Source of the DNA: CAMCHP01 sp036835325 | GTDB lineage: Bacteria; Bacteroidota; Bacteroidia; Flavobacteriales_D; Sanyastnellaceae | DNA length: 6,306 nt | Direction: 5' to 3' | NCBI GenBank assembly: GCA_036835325.1 | Contig: DAITMF010000091.1 | Coordinates: 1 to 6,306 of the forward strand | Shown: positions 1-6,252 of the stretch, piece by piece | How positions within the stretch are numbered: the first letter of the stretch is position 1 | Layout: each line of letters begins with the position of its first letter | Program-made: the position numbers and the translations under genes | Notes under the pieces: model-generated | Seen by the model: the letters and a program-made list of their open reading frames with translations, nothing else | Told to the model about the DNA's origin: nothing | The model's database searches: none

Positions 1-33
1 AAACGAAAAGCGGGGACACTAGGTCCCCGCTTT
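1..33 (-). terminator. Intrinsic terminator after the major pilin-like gene
   Basis: Positions 7-17 (AAAGCGGGGAC on the plus strand) pair perfectly with 23-33 (GTCCCCGCTTT), an 11-bp GC-rich stem with a 5-base loop. Read on the minus strand, the stem ends in TTTT and is followed by CG and TTT, as expected for a rho-independent terminator. It lies 35 bases beyond the stop codon of the DUF4402 gene at 69-572. With the promoter at 618-633 it would make that gene a monocistronic unit. Confidence 0.85.
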
Positions 34-68
34 CGACTGTACGAATATCTTGCTATGAAGCGATCGGC

Positions 69-572
69 TTAGTTGTAAGCAACGATCACGTCGAAGCTTC
101 CGCTGTAGAGGCCGGCAGCTTGCTGAGCGGCAACAGTAAGGGTAGCACCTACTTCGAGGGCAGCTTCACCGTTGGCGTCGAGAACTGAGTCAGCACCGAG
201 GCTAGACACGAAGTTGTTCACGGTCATTTGGTCAGCACCACCTTCAGTTTCGATCACGATAGAAGCAGGAACTTCGATGGTGAACGTAGCATCAGCGATG
301 CCGTTGATGTCGAAAGCACCGGCGTTGCTTACGTTACCAGCTTCGATGAGGGTTACACCACCTGTAGCAGAACGTGAACCGTCAACGGCGATGGTTACAG
401 TACCTTCAGCCGTACCTGAAGCGATGTTACCGAAAGCGAGGTCAGCCGTTTTCACGATTTCGATTGGCTGGATGATGTTCGCAGAAGCGGTAGCAGAAGC
501 AGAAGGGTTGCCTTGAGCGAAAAGACCTACGGTCATAACGAGGGCAGCAGAAAGGACAAAAAACTTTTTCAT
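69..572 (-). CDS. DUF4402 family secreted protein, probable major fibre subunit (pilin-like)
   Basis: This 167-residue protein has a clear Sec signal peptide (residues 1-20, Lys-Lys then a hydrophobic run ending LFAQ). The mature part is one DUF4402-type beta domain. Visible family signs are FGNI at 47-50, the core GTVTIAVDGSRSATGG at 57-72, and the closing strand GLYSGSFDVIVAYN at 154-167. The mature N-terminus (21-40) is an alternating small/hydrophobic stretch, SASATASANIIQPIEI, which could serve as a donor strand between subunits; this is inference from chaperone-usher biology. The mature protein has no cysteine, so disulfides do not stabilise it. The start is an ATG at 572 directly preceding the signal peptide, with no Shine-Dalgarno sequence. 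It lies downstream of usher, chaperone and minor-subunit genes but has its own sigma-54 promoter and terminator, fitting the most abundant subunit. A DUF4402 protein could also be a surface or matrix protein that does not polymerise. The family call is confident; the pilin role is inferred. Confidence 0.88.
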   Translation of the reverse strand: MKKFFVLSAALVMTVGLFAQGNPSASATASANIIQPIEIVKTADLAFGNIASGTAEGTVTIAVDGSRSATGGVTLIEAGNVSNAGAFDINGIADATFTIEVPASIVIETEGGADQMTVNNFVSSLGADSVLDANGEAALEVGATLTVAAQQAAGLYSGSFDVIVAYN

Positions 573-608
573 GACTTGAAAGAATTAATGGTTAGTAAAT
601 GATTTGCA

Positions 609-640
609 CCCCACTAGGCAATGCGCGTGCCAAAGTGGGG
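609..640 (-). other. Inverted repeat / potential RNA hairpin bracketing the sigma-54 promoter
   Basis: CCCCACT at 609-615 is complementary to AGTGGGG at 634-640, and inside it GGCA (617-620) pairs with TGCC (628-631), giving an interrupted 11-bp stem around ATGCGCG. The outer arms flank the promoter core almost exactly. No T-run follows on the minus strand (TGCAAATC), so it is not a standard terminator. If transcripts read through from the usher gene they would carry this hairpin. A role in limiting read-through or in protecting RNA is possible but unproven. Confidence 0.5.
618..633 (-). promoter_or_regulatory. Sigma-54 (RpoN) -24/-12 promoter of the major pilin-like gene
   Basis: On the minus strand this reads TTGGCACGCGCATTGC, matching the sigma-54 consensus TGGCACG-N4-TTGC at every core position. 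The invariant GG (631-630) and GC (619-618) are separated by exactly 10 bases, the required spacing. The predicted transcription start is near 606, giving a 5' leader of about 34 bases before the ATG at 572. The neighbouring cluster encodes a sigma-54 activator with an intact GSFTGA loop, so promoter and activator are probably a matched pair. The site is seen directly; the activator assignment is inference. Confidence 0.88.
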
Positions 641-672
641 TTGTATTTACTCAAGTCATTGATAATCAGAGA

Positions 673-698
673 TTGGCACAAATTGAATGCTGTGCCAA
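673..698. promoter_or_regulatory. Perfect 8-bp dyad, candidate activator-binding (enhancer) site
   Basis: TTGGCACA (673-680) and TGTGCCAA (691-698) form a perfect inverted repeat with a 10-base spacer, so the arm centres are 18 bases apart. The dyad centre is about 80 bases upstream of the predicted sigma-54 start at 606, where enhancers for NtrC-type activators commonly lie. The dyad shape fits a dimer with Fis-type helix-turn-helix domains such as the regulator at 4713-6104. The arms share TTGGCAC with the -24 element, but neither orientation has GC at the -12 spacing, so it is not a second promoter. Which protein binds it is inferred. Confidence 0.6.
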
Positions 699-745
699 AG
701 GTGGCTGAACTGTCCTGATTTGGGATGATTTTTCTAGAATTGGTA

Positions 746-3334
746 CTATTCTCGAGGTGGTGAAACTACAAAGTCGATGCCTTGTTGGTAATCACCTTCA
801 GCCATGGGCACGATGCTTACAACACGCTCTCGCGTTGTTGACAGTCTCGCGCGTGCCATTGCGTCGGGGTCAGGTGAAACGGTGTAGCTGCCCGGTTTGA
901 GCTCAGCGTAATTGTAGTAGCCCGAAGCATCGGTGTTGGCGCGACCAGCGATTACTCCACTGGCATCGGTAATCACCATAGGGATTCGCCCGGCCGGAGA
1001 TGACTTTCCGAATTCATCAATTTTGGTTACGCGGCCTTCGATTTCGCCCATAGGAACAACCGGAATGAAAATGCGCTTCACACTGTTGGGGTCGGCGTAC
1101 ACGCCAACGGTGGTGTAGGGTAGGCGCCACGAGATTTGTTGCAGACCTGACTCTGAAACGGTTAAAAGGTGCCTGGTGTAAGGTTCAAGCGCCACAAACC
1201 TGAAAATGCTATCGTTATCGAGCAATGCCTCGATACCTCGATTCATTGAAACGGAAATGCCTTTCAGCACAGGTTCATTGGCATCTTTTTCGCCGTTGTG
1301 GTTGATATCAAGGTACACCATGGCGTCGATGGCGCCTCGGCCCATGGTTGAGCGGGTGTTGGTTTGCAGTGGGTTTGGTGAATGCGAGATCAAGGTGCTC
1401 CCGTTGAAGTTCTGGCTGCCTTTCCAGGTTCCGTCAGAGTGAGAGGCTTCACCGGAGAATCCCATCCATCCCAAATCAAAGAACACATTTAAATTAACAG
1501 AAGCACGTCTGGGATCATTCAAGCCGGTGGCGCTCAGGTTTACGACGACCCGTCGCTTGAAGCGTTTTTGCACCATAAAACGAAGGTCAGTCAAATCACG
1601 GTTGCTGATGGCGTATTGCATTCCTGTTTGAAGCAGCCATTGCTTAGGCAATTGCATGGATGCATTGACCGCGCTGTAGAGCATGTTGGAGTTGCCGAAG
1701 CTCCCGCCAAGTGTTGCACCGCCGTTGAACCGTCGGTAGAAGCTTGAGAACGTGGCTTCAACAAATCGGTTGATGGTTTTGGGCAGTTCCAACTGCCTGA
1801 ATTGAGCGCGGGTCATCCAACGTGTTTTGCCGATCGAAAAGGGCAGGTTCGCGTTGGCAACGTATTCTTTCAGGTTGTTGTTCAGCTCGGCATCTTGTGT
1901 TTCTTGGTAGAGCTTGGCACGTCCTTCCAAGAAAAAACCTTTTTGGCTGCGCCACAGCAAAGAACCCGATTGGTAAGCCTCATTGACAAATTGATAGTTC
2001 ATGAGCATGCCTTCGCTAAGCACAACCGAGGCGGCTGCGAATGGCATGGTGCGGCTCACTGTGTTGCGATCGAAGAACTCATGGCCCACGAAAAGCGTTG
2101 TTCGCCGGTTCAGGCCGTAGGCCACCCGGGCATACGAGAACGCATGGTTCGAGCTATCGGCTGTGACACCTGAGAACACCTGGTACTCGAGCTTGCCTTG
2201 TGGCACGAAGACGAACGGAATCACCAGCGTTTGCTCTTCGATTTCTTCTTCTCCCCAAGGACCATAGTACCGGATTTGGATTTCGGTGCTTCCATACATC
2301 AAAGGGATTTCGATTTGGACATCACCGTTGGCATCGGCCGTTGTGTAGCCCACCAAAACGTTGTTTACGAATACTTCAACCTCCCATCCGGGTTCGGTGG
2401 TGCGCTGCAGCATCATTGAACCGTAGCTTGACCGAAAACCAACAGGAGTATTGGAAATACCCATGCCTATGAGTGGTGTCGTCACTTGTGAGTTCAGCGG
2501 AACACCGATGAAGCCAGCATTGACCTGACTGATAAGCTGTGATTGGTCGTTGACATACCGCCAGCGAAAACTTTGATTTCGGAGTTCGGGCTTGGTGTCA
2601 GTAGTGAGTGCCGAACGAATCACAAGTTCACCGCCCATGAGCTCGGTTCCGAGGGCACCGCGAAACTGCGCATTGGGGGCAGTGTTGGAGGCTTGTGCGA
2701 AGCGGAGATTCCAGTCGAGAACGCCTCCGCGAAAGAGGTGGAAGTCGCGTTGAATCACAGTGTCAACTTTTACTTCACTGCGTAGGCTTTTGAGGTTCTC
2801 TCTGAGTTTTTGTTGCTTCAGTATTTTGACGATGGGCAATTCGGAGTCAGATTGCAAACGAACAATCAACGACCTAAAATCGAGCTTCATGCTGAAGCCA
2901 AACAGCTCATTGTAAATGCGTGCCGAAATGAACACATCACCATACGAAAAGAGGTAGTCACGGGGTGTGGCAATGACTTCGCGATCGAGGTACGAGAAGA
3001 CATTGCTAGAGAAGTTGAGCGTAAAGGTTTTAGTGCGGTCAGCCATGTACCCTGAGATGGTATCAAGACGTGCCGACGCTTCGGTATAGATGCTCAGATT
3101 TTTGCACAAGGCCAAGCACGGAAGGTAGAGTTCATCATCAGCATACACCGCGTCGATTTCATAGTAGCCCAAGTTTTCAACGTTGAGGTAAACAAAGAAC
3201 TCGTCGTATTCTTCGGGGAATTGATTTGGGTTGCTTTGTGCGTGCACCCCTACTGAAAAGCACAACGCAGCCAACACCGTTTGAAACGGTGCGAGCGGCG
3301 CAGCGCCGAACAGCATGGTGTACAATCGAAGCAT
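746..3334 (-). CDS. Usher-like outer-membrane assembly protein (chaperone-usher pathway)
   Basis: This 862-residue protein has a signal peptide (1-33, ending VHAQ) and the layout of a fimbrial usher. An N-terminal periplasmic domain spans about 45-165, with the ELYLPCLALCKNLSI segment at 69-83. A beta-rich barrel region spans about 195-640, with many alternating aromatic strands. A plug-like insert lies near 314-372: PGWEVEVFVNNVLVGY, then NGDVQIEIPLMYGSTEIQIR, matching the usher pattern of a short strand, a G-turn and IPL..G...I.I.Y. Two C-terminal beta domains follow: 668-730 opens with the calcium-loop-like YLDINHNGEKDANEPVLKG, and 762-822 resembles a carboxypeptidase-regulatory fold (DASGYYNYAELKPGSYTV). 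The length is typical of ushers (about 800-900). It would sit in the outer membrane and thread chaperone-bound DUF4402 subunits to the surface. It starts 19 bases after the minor-subunit gene, and no clear terminator follows it. The sequence is divergent, and the C-terminal arrangement recalls alternate (TcfC/CooC-like) ushers more than PapC or FimD. Identity rests on architecture and context. Confidence 0.82.
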   Translation of the reverse strand: MLRLYTMLFGAAPLAPFQTVLAALCFSVGVHAQSNPNQFPEEYDEFFVYLNVENLGYYEIDAVYADDELYLPCLALCKNLSIYTEASARLDTISGYMADRTKTFTLNFSSNVFSYLDREVIATPRDYLFSYGDVFISARIYNELFGFSMKLDFRSLIVRLQSDSELPIVKILKQQKLRENLKSLRSEVKVDTVIQRDFHLFRGGVLDWNLRFAQASNTAPNAQFRGALGTELMGGELVIRSALTTDTKPELRNQSFRWRYVNDQSQLISQVNAGFIGVPLNSQVTTPLIGMGISNTPVGFRSSYGSMMLQRTTEPGWEVEVFVNNVLVGYTTADANGDVQIEIPLMYGSTEIQIRYYGPWGEEEIEEQTLVIPFVFVPQGKLEYQVFSGVTADSSNHAFSYARVAYGLNRRTTLFVGHEFFDRNTVSRTMPFAAASVVLSEGMLMNYQFVNEAYQSGSLLWRSQKGFFLEGRAKLYQETQDAELNNNLKEYVANANLPFSIGKTRWMTRAQFRQLELPKTINRFVEATFSSFYRRFNGGATLGGSFGNSNMLYSAVNASMQLPKQWLLQTGMQYAISNRDLTDLRFMVQKRFKRRVVVNLSATGLNDPRRASVNLNVFFDLGWMGFSGEASHSDGTWKGSQNFNGSTLISHSPNPLQTNTRSTMGRGAIDAMVYLDINHNGEKDANEPVLKGISVSMNRGIEALLDNDSIFRFVALEPYTRHLLTVSESGLQQISWRLPYTTVGVYADPNSVKRIFIPVVPMGEIEGRVTKIDEFGKSSPAGRIPMVITDASGVIAGRANTDASGYYNYAELKPGSYTVSPDPDAMARARLSTTRERVVSIVPMAEGDYQQGIDFVVSPPRE

Positions 3335-3353
3335 GGTGAAGCGAAAGGGTTGG

Positions 3354-3890
3354 CTACTCGGTTACCCAAGTGGTTTGAAGCACCCCATTGTAAGGGCCCG
3401 GAGCGAGCGTTTGACCGGCTTCGAGCTCTAGCCTTACACTTGCTGTCACGGTGAAACCTCCGGCAGAACTAGCAGGGGCCACAAGTGGAAATTCAGGGTC
3501 AGTCGAAACGATGTACGCCCGCACTTCACTGCCGTCATTGCTTTTAAGGACGAAGAACGCATCGCGAAACAAGTGAACCATCGTGTAGGGCGCACAGCGT
3601 ACTTCAAAAACAGCAGGAGCAATGGCGACGCCGGAGTTCATGGCGATAAGGTCACCTTGAGCGGTACGGGTACCGTCAGTTCCTACCGTTATGCTGCCGC
3701 CACCGTTTCCGCAATGAAAACTTCCAAACGACGGGTGGCGCAGCGTAACAACTTGAACCGGTACGGTGTTGATGACGTCTAAGTCTGCACGTCCATCCAA
3801 GCCAACTGCAATTTGACGTTGTGCATGTCCTTGATGAAGCGATACGCAGACCAAGGTGCCAGTGAGTAACAAGGTCTCGAACCACTGCAT
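3354..3890 (-). CDS. DUF4402-like secreted protein, probable minor subunit, adaptor or tip
   Basis: This 178-residue protein has a signal peptide (1-23, ending QGHA). Its core GGSITVGTDGTRTAQGDL (64-81) lines up with GTVTIAVDGSRSATGGV of the major subunit. FGSF (55-58) matches FGNI there, and PYNGVLQTTWVTE at the end matches the closing strand. Unlike the major protein it has two mature cysteines, C60 and C99, which could form a disulfide across the domain, as in many classical pilins. It is otherwise quite divergent. It lies 6 bases after the chaperone stop and 19 before the usher, so it is cotranscribed with the machinery rather than from the sigma-54 promoter. That suggests low-level production, as for a tip, initiator or anchor subunit. 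At 178 residues it is too short for a two-domain adhesin. Membership of the subunit family is well supported; the specific position in a fibre is inferred. Confidence 0.78.
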   Translation of the reverse strand: MQWFETLLLTGTLVCVSLHQGHAQRQIAVGLDGRADLDVINTVPVQVVTLRHPSFGSFHCGNGGGSITVGTDGTRTAQGDLIAMNSGVAIAPAVFEVRCAPYTMVHLFRDAFFVLKSNDGSEVRAYIVSTDPEFPLVAPASSAGGFTVTASVRLELEAGQTLAPGPYNGVLQTTWVTE

Positions 3891-3896
3891 TGAAGT

Positions 3897-4700
3897 TTAG
3901 TTTAGTGGGACATCCGTTTCGGCCAAGATTTCTTTCTTGCCGTTTGAGGTAACGGTGTACAGTACCCGCAAACGTCCTGAATCAGGCGGGGTAGTGGTTT
4001 TATTGAAGGGGATTTTCATACTGCGGCCATCCAGCGGTGTGTAAACGGCCACGCCGCGCACAAGTCCTGCCAAACGTTCATTGCCTTCGCTGTCGTAATG
4101 CAGCAGCTCCAGGTCACCGTAGACGGAATGCATGCCCGAGCGTGAAATGGTGAGGTTAACCGAAGCTTGTTCTCCGGGGTTGAGGCTAGCATTGTTGAGC
4201 TCGACCTCGACATCGGATTCGCCGACGCGCACGATGACGGGTATGGTAATGCCGTAAATCGGAATCAGTTGAATGCCAAGGCCATCAGCGCCTTCGGCTT
4301 CAAAACCAATGGCCTCTTGTTCTCCCGCTGAGCGGAAATAGAGGTGTGAACGGTACTCTCCCGGCGCGGCGTCGATGGGCATACGGGCTTGCAGGCGCAC
4401 GATCTGGGCCTCTTTTGGAGCAAGCACGACCGACTTGGGGAACACCCTGAGAAAGCGGTCAGCGAAGTACTGGCCTTCTTGAGGTTCAGTGATTTGCTGC
4501 AATTGTCCATCGGGGTTCATTTTGTATTGAACAAAACTGATGGTGTAGCGGGCAGTGTCATTGCCGGTGTTGGCTACTGAGAGTTCTTCGATGGATTTCC
4601 CATTCTCAAGCATTACACGGAACGGTGTAATCAAGATGTCGCTTTGAGCAATTGCAACGATAGATAGGCAGCTAAATGCCAAAGAGAGGAGTGTTTTCAC
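3897..4700 (-). CDS. PapD-like periplasmic chaperone of a chaperone-usher system
   Basis: This 267-residue protein has a signal peptide (1-19, ending AIAQ) and two beta domains. Domain 1 (about 20-150) shows PapD-family marks: LITPFRVMLENGKSIEELSV near 23-42 (first strands), FLRVFPKSVVLAPKEAQIVRLQ at 83-104 (the P..v.L.P...Q.vR motif of the subunit-binding edge strand), and GEYRSHLYFRS at 114-124. GITIPVIVR at 150-158 leads into domain 2 (160-267). No cysteine lies outside the signal peptide. The start is GTG at 4700: an in-frame TAA (the regulator's stop) lies just 12 bases upstream, so no earlier start exists, and the signal peptide begins there. It would bind secreted DUF4402 subunits in the periplasm, complete their fold and deliver them to the usher. 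It is cotranscribed with the regulator upstream and the minor subunit 6 bases downstream. Related PapD-like proteins without ushers exist in Bacteroidota, but the usher next door supports the fibre role. Confidence 0.87.
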   Translation of the reverse strand: MKTLLSLAFSCLSIVAIAQSDILITPFRVMLENGKSIEELSVANTGNDTARYTISFVQYKMNPDGQLQQITEPQEGQYFADRFLRVFPKSVVLAPKEAQIVRLQARMPIDAAPGEYRSHLYFRSAGEQEAIGFEAEGADGLGIQLIPIYGITIPVIVRVGESDVEVELNNASLNPGEQASVNLTISRSGMHSVYGDLELLHYDSEGNERLAGLVRGVAVYTPLDGRSMKIPFNKTTTPPDSGRLRVLYTVTSNGKKEILAETDVPLN

Positions 4701-4712
4701 GGTAAATGGCGT

Positions 4713-6104
4713 TTAATTCTTGAATTCGTGGATTTTTGGGGTATCGTCATCGTCGTCTTCCTCGTGCTCGGCTTCGCCCAGCATGCGGTAGATGGTGCTC
4801 TTCCCAATGCCGAGTTTTTCTGCCGCCAAACGCACACAGTTATTGTACCGCTTGAGGTAGTGCTTGACGATTTCTTGGTTGTAATCTTTAAGGCTGAGTT
4901 CTCGGCTGAGCAATTCCTCGAGGAAATTGCCATGCCGTATTTGGATGTGTTCGGGATGGATGAGGTCAGTATCACTAAGCACGATGGCCAGTTCTACAAT
5001 CGATTTTAACTCTCGAATGTTGCCTGGGAAGGAGTGTGCCAAGAGTTTGCTCATACCAACCGGATCAAACTTTTTCACTGCAATCGCGTTCTTTTTGCAG
5101 TATTCGCTAACGAAATGCTGCGCCAGTAGAGCAATGTCGTTATCACGCTCACGGAGGGGTGGCAGCTCAATGGAAATGCCCAGCAAGCGGTAATACAGGT
5201 CTTCCCTGAAATTGCCTTTGTTGACCTCTTCGTAGAGGTTTTTATGGGTGGCGATGATGACGCGCACGTTGAGGTCAATGACTTTGTTTCCACCAACCCG
5301 AGTGACTTGTTGCTCTTGCAGTACACGAAGCAGTTTGGCTTGCAATGCGAGATCCATTTCTCCCATTTCATCGAGGAAGATGGTGCCACCATTCGCTTCT
5401 TCGAATTTTCCTGTTCGGCGGTCATTGGCTCCGGTAAACGAACCCTTTTCGTGTCCGAACAACTCCGACTCCACCAGTTCTTTCGGTATGGCTGCCATGT
5501 TGACTGCGACGAAAGGCTTGTCTTTTCTTGGTGAATCGAAGTGAATGGTTTTGGCCAATACTTCTTTTCCTGTGCCCGTTTCACCGGAGATGGAAACCAC
5601 GATTGACGATTGACACGCCTTTTCGACCAGTGGAAAGATGCTTTGTAGCGCCTTGCTCTGCCCGATGATGGATGAAGCGAAATCGTATTTTTGTTCGACC
5701 TCCGTTTGCAAGCGAACCACATGTTGCTTCAAACAGCCTTGACTTCTGACACGGTTGGCGATGGCCCATAACCGGTCTTTCATGTTTTCGTCTTTTACGA
5801 TGTAATCGTATGCTCCGTCTTTGAGCAAAACCACAGCGGTGTTGATGTCTTCTTGCCCAGAGACGATGACCACAGGCAATTCGGGCAACTTCTCTTGAAT
5901 CTTTCGGAGGACAATGCCGCCATGATCACCCTTTAGATTGTAATCAAGTAGCACGAGGTCGGGTTTCTTCGGAAGGGCATTGAGCAGGTCTTTGCCACTT
6001 TCGAAAATGCTCACCTCATTATCGGGGTTGAGTTCGAGGTGGTATTTTAAAAGCTCGGCCGTGAAATGGTCGTCTTCAACCATGAATATTTTAAGATTGC
6101 TCAT
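4713..6104 (-). CDS. NtrC-family sigma-54-dependent response regulator
   Basis: This 463-residue cytoplasmic activator has three parts. The receiver domain (1-120) has the acidic pocket E10-D11-D12, phosphoacceptor D54 in LVLLDYNL, S82 and K104. The AAA+ sigma-54 interaction domain (about 142-385) has Walker A GETGTGKE (174-181), the sigma-54 contact loop GSFTGA (221-226, the Ser form of GAFTGA), Walker B TIFLDE (241-246), arginine-finger segment NFREDLYYRL (299-308) and sensor II FPGNIREL (359-366). The Fis-type helix-turn-helix (about 407-444) includes LAAEKLGIGKSTIYRMLGE. All catalytic motifs look intact, so it should hydrolyse ATP and remodel RNA polymerase-sigma-54 once phosphorylated. 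An acidic tail, EEDDDDD (448-454), follows. The start is ATG at 6104, followed directly by the first strand of the receiver, with no Shine-Dalgarno. It heads the pilus cluster, 12 bases before the chaperone. Its likely target is the promoter at 618-633. No histidine kinase is visible; its partner must lie elsewhere. Confidence 0.95.
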   Translation of the reverse strand: MSNLKIFMVEDDHFTAELLKYHLELNPDNEVSIFESGKDLLNALPKKPDLVLLDYNLKGDHGGIVLRKIQEKLPELPVVIVSGQEDINTAVVLLKDGAYDYIVKDENMKDRLWAIANRVRSQGCLKQHVVRLQTEVEQKYDFASSIIGQSKALQSIFPLVEKACQSSIVVSISGETGTGKEVLAKTIHFDSPRKDKPFVAVNMAAIPKELVESELFGHEKGSFTGANDRRTGKFEEANGGTIFLDEMGEMDLALQAKLLRVLQEQQVTRVGGNKVIDLNVRVIIATHKNLYEEVNKGNFREDLYYRLLGISIELPPLRERDNDIALLAQHFVSEYCKKNAIAVKKFDPVGMSKLLAHSFPGNIRELKSIVELAIVLSDTDLIHPEHIQIRHGNFLEELLSRELSLKDYNQEIVKHYLKRYNNCVRLAAEKLGIGKSTIYRMLGEAEHEEDDDDDTPKIHEFKN

Positions 6105-6144
6105 GACAGTGTACAGAGTGAGTTCATAAGGTGTTACGGGAACT

Positions 6145-6166
6145 GCAATCGAAGGGTTTTGATTGC
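6145..6166. promoter_or_regulatory. 6-bp dyad upstream of the regulator gene, possible operator
   Basis: GCAATC (6145-6150) and GATTGC (6161-6166) are inverted repeats separated by 10 bases, the same spacer length as the dyad at 673-698 but a different arm sequence. It is centred about 51 bases before the regulator's ATG, within the only region (6105-6199) that can hold the operon promoter. No convincing -33/-7 Bacteroidota promoter or sigma-54 element was recognised there. It could be an operator, a leader hairpin or chance. Confidence 0.3.
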
Positions 6167-6199
6167 CGTAAAATGTTCAGACAATTCCTACACAACGCG

Positions 6200-6233
6200 A
6201 AAAAGCAAGAAGGGCAATTCGCCCCTCTTGCTT
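6200..6233 (-). terminator. Intrinsic terminator after the right-hand pilin-like gene
   Basis: Positions 6203-6215 pair with 6221-6233 in a 13-bp stem with one G-U wobble (6211/6225) and a 5-base loop. On the minus strand the stem GCAAGAGGGGC...GCCCTTCTTGC runs into TTTTT at 6204-6200. It lies 19 bases past the stop codon of the partial gene at 6253. It separates that gene from the regulator operon, whose promoter must therefore lie between about 6105 and 6199. A direct repeat TCTTGCTTA (6226-6234 and 6237-6245) duplicates one arm of the stem. Confidence 0.88.
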
Positions 6234-6252
6234 ATTTCTTGCTTAGTGTCTC

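Noticed and set aside
172..516. 114-codon plus-strand frame opposite the pilin-like gene
   Set aside because: It is an antisense shadow of a real secreted-protein gene with strong family motifs. No signal peptide or promoter is evident for it.
609..640. Hairpin called as the terminator of the usher operon
   Set aside because: No T-run follows the stem on the minus strand, and the stem is interrupted and overlaps a sigma-54 promoter. It is kept only as an inverted repeat.
673..698. Dyad read as a second sigma-54 promoter
   Set aside because: TTGGCAC is present in both directions, but the bases at the -12 position are AA (minus) and AT (plus) instead of GC, so the element is incomplete.
1802..2173. 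123-codon plus-strand frame opposite the usher gene
   Set aside because: It lies entirely within the usher, has no recognisable motif, and no plus-strand gene is supported anywhere in the window.
4697..4975. 92-codon minus-strand frame overlapping the end of the regulator
   Set aside because: It is a Ser/Thr/Lys-rich low-complexity shadow overlapping the HTH-coding part of the regulator and the chaperone start. No motif supports it.
5075..5722. 215-codon open frame on the minus strand within the regulator
   Set aside because: It is wholly inside the regulator gene in another frame, is rich in Lys, Ser, Trp and Arg, and has no domain-like pattern. The regulator frame carries all NtrC motifs.
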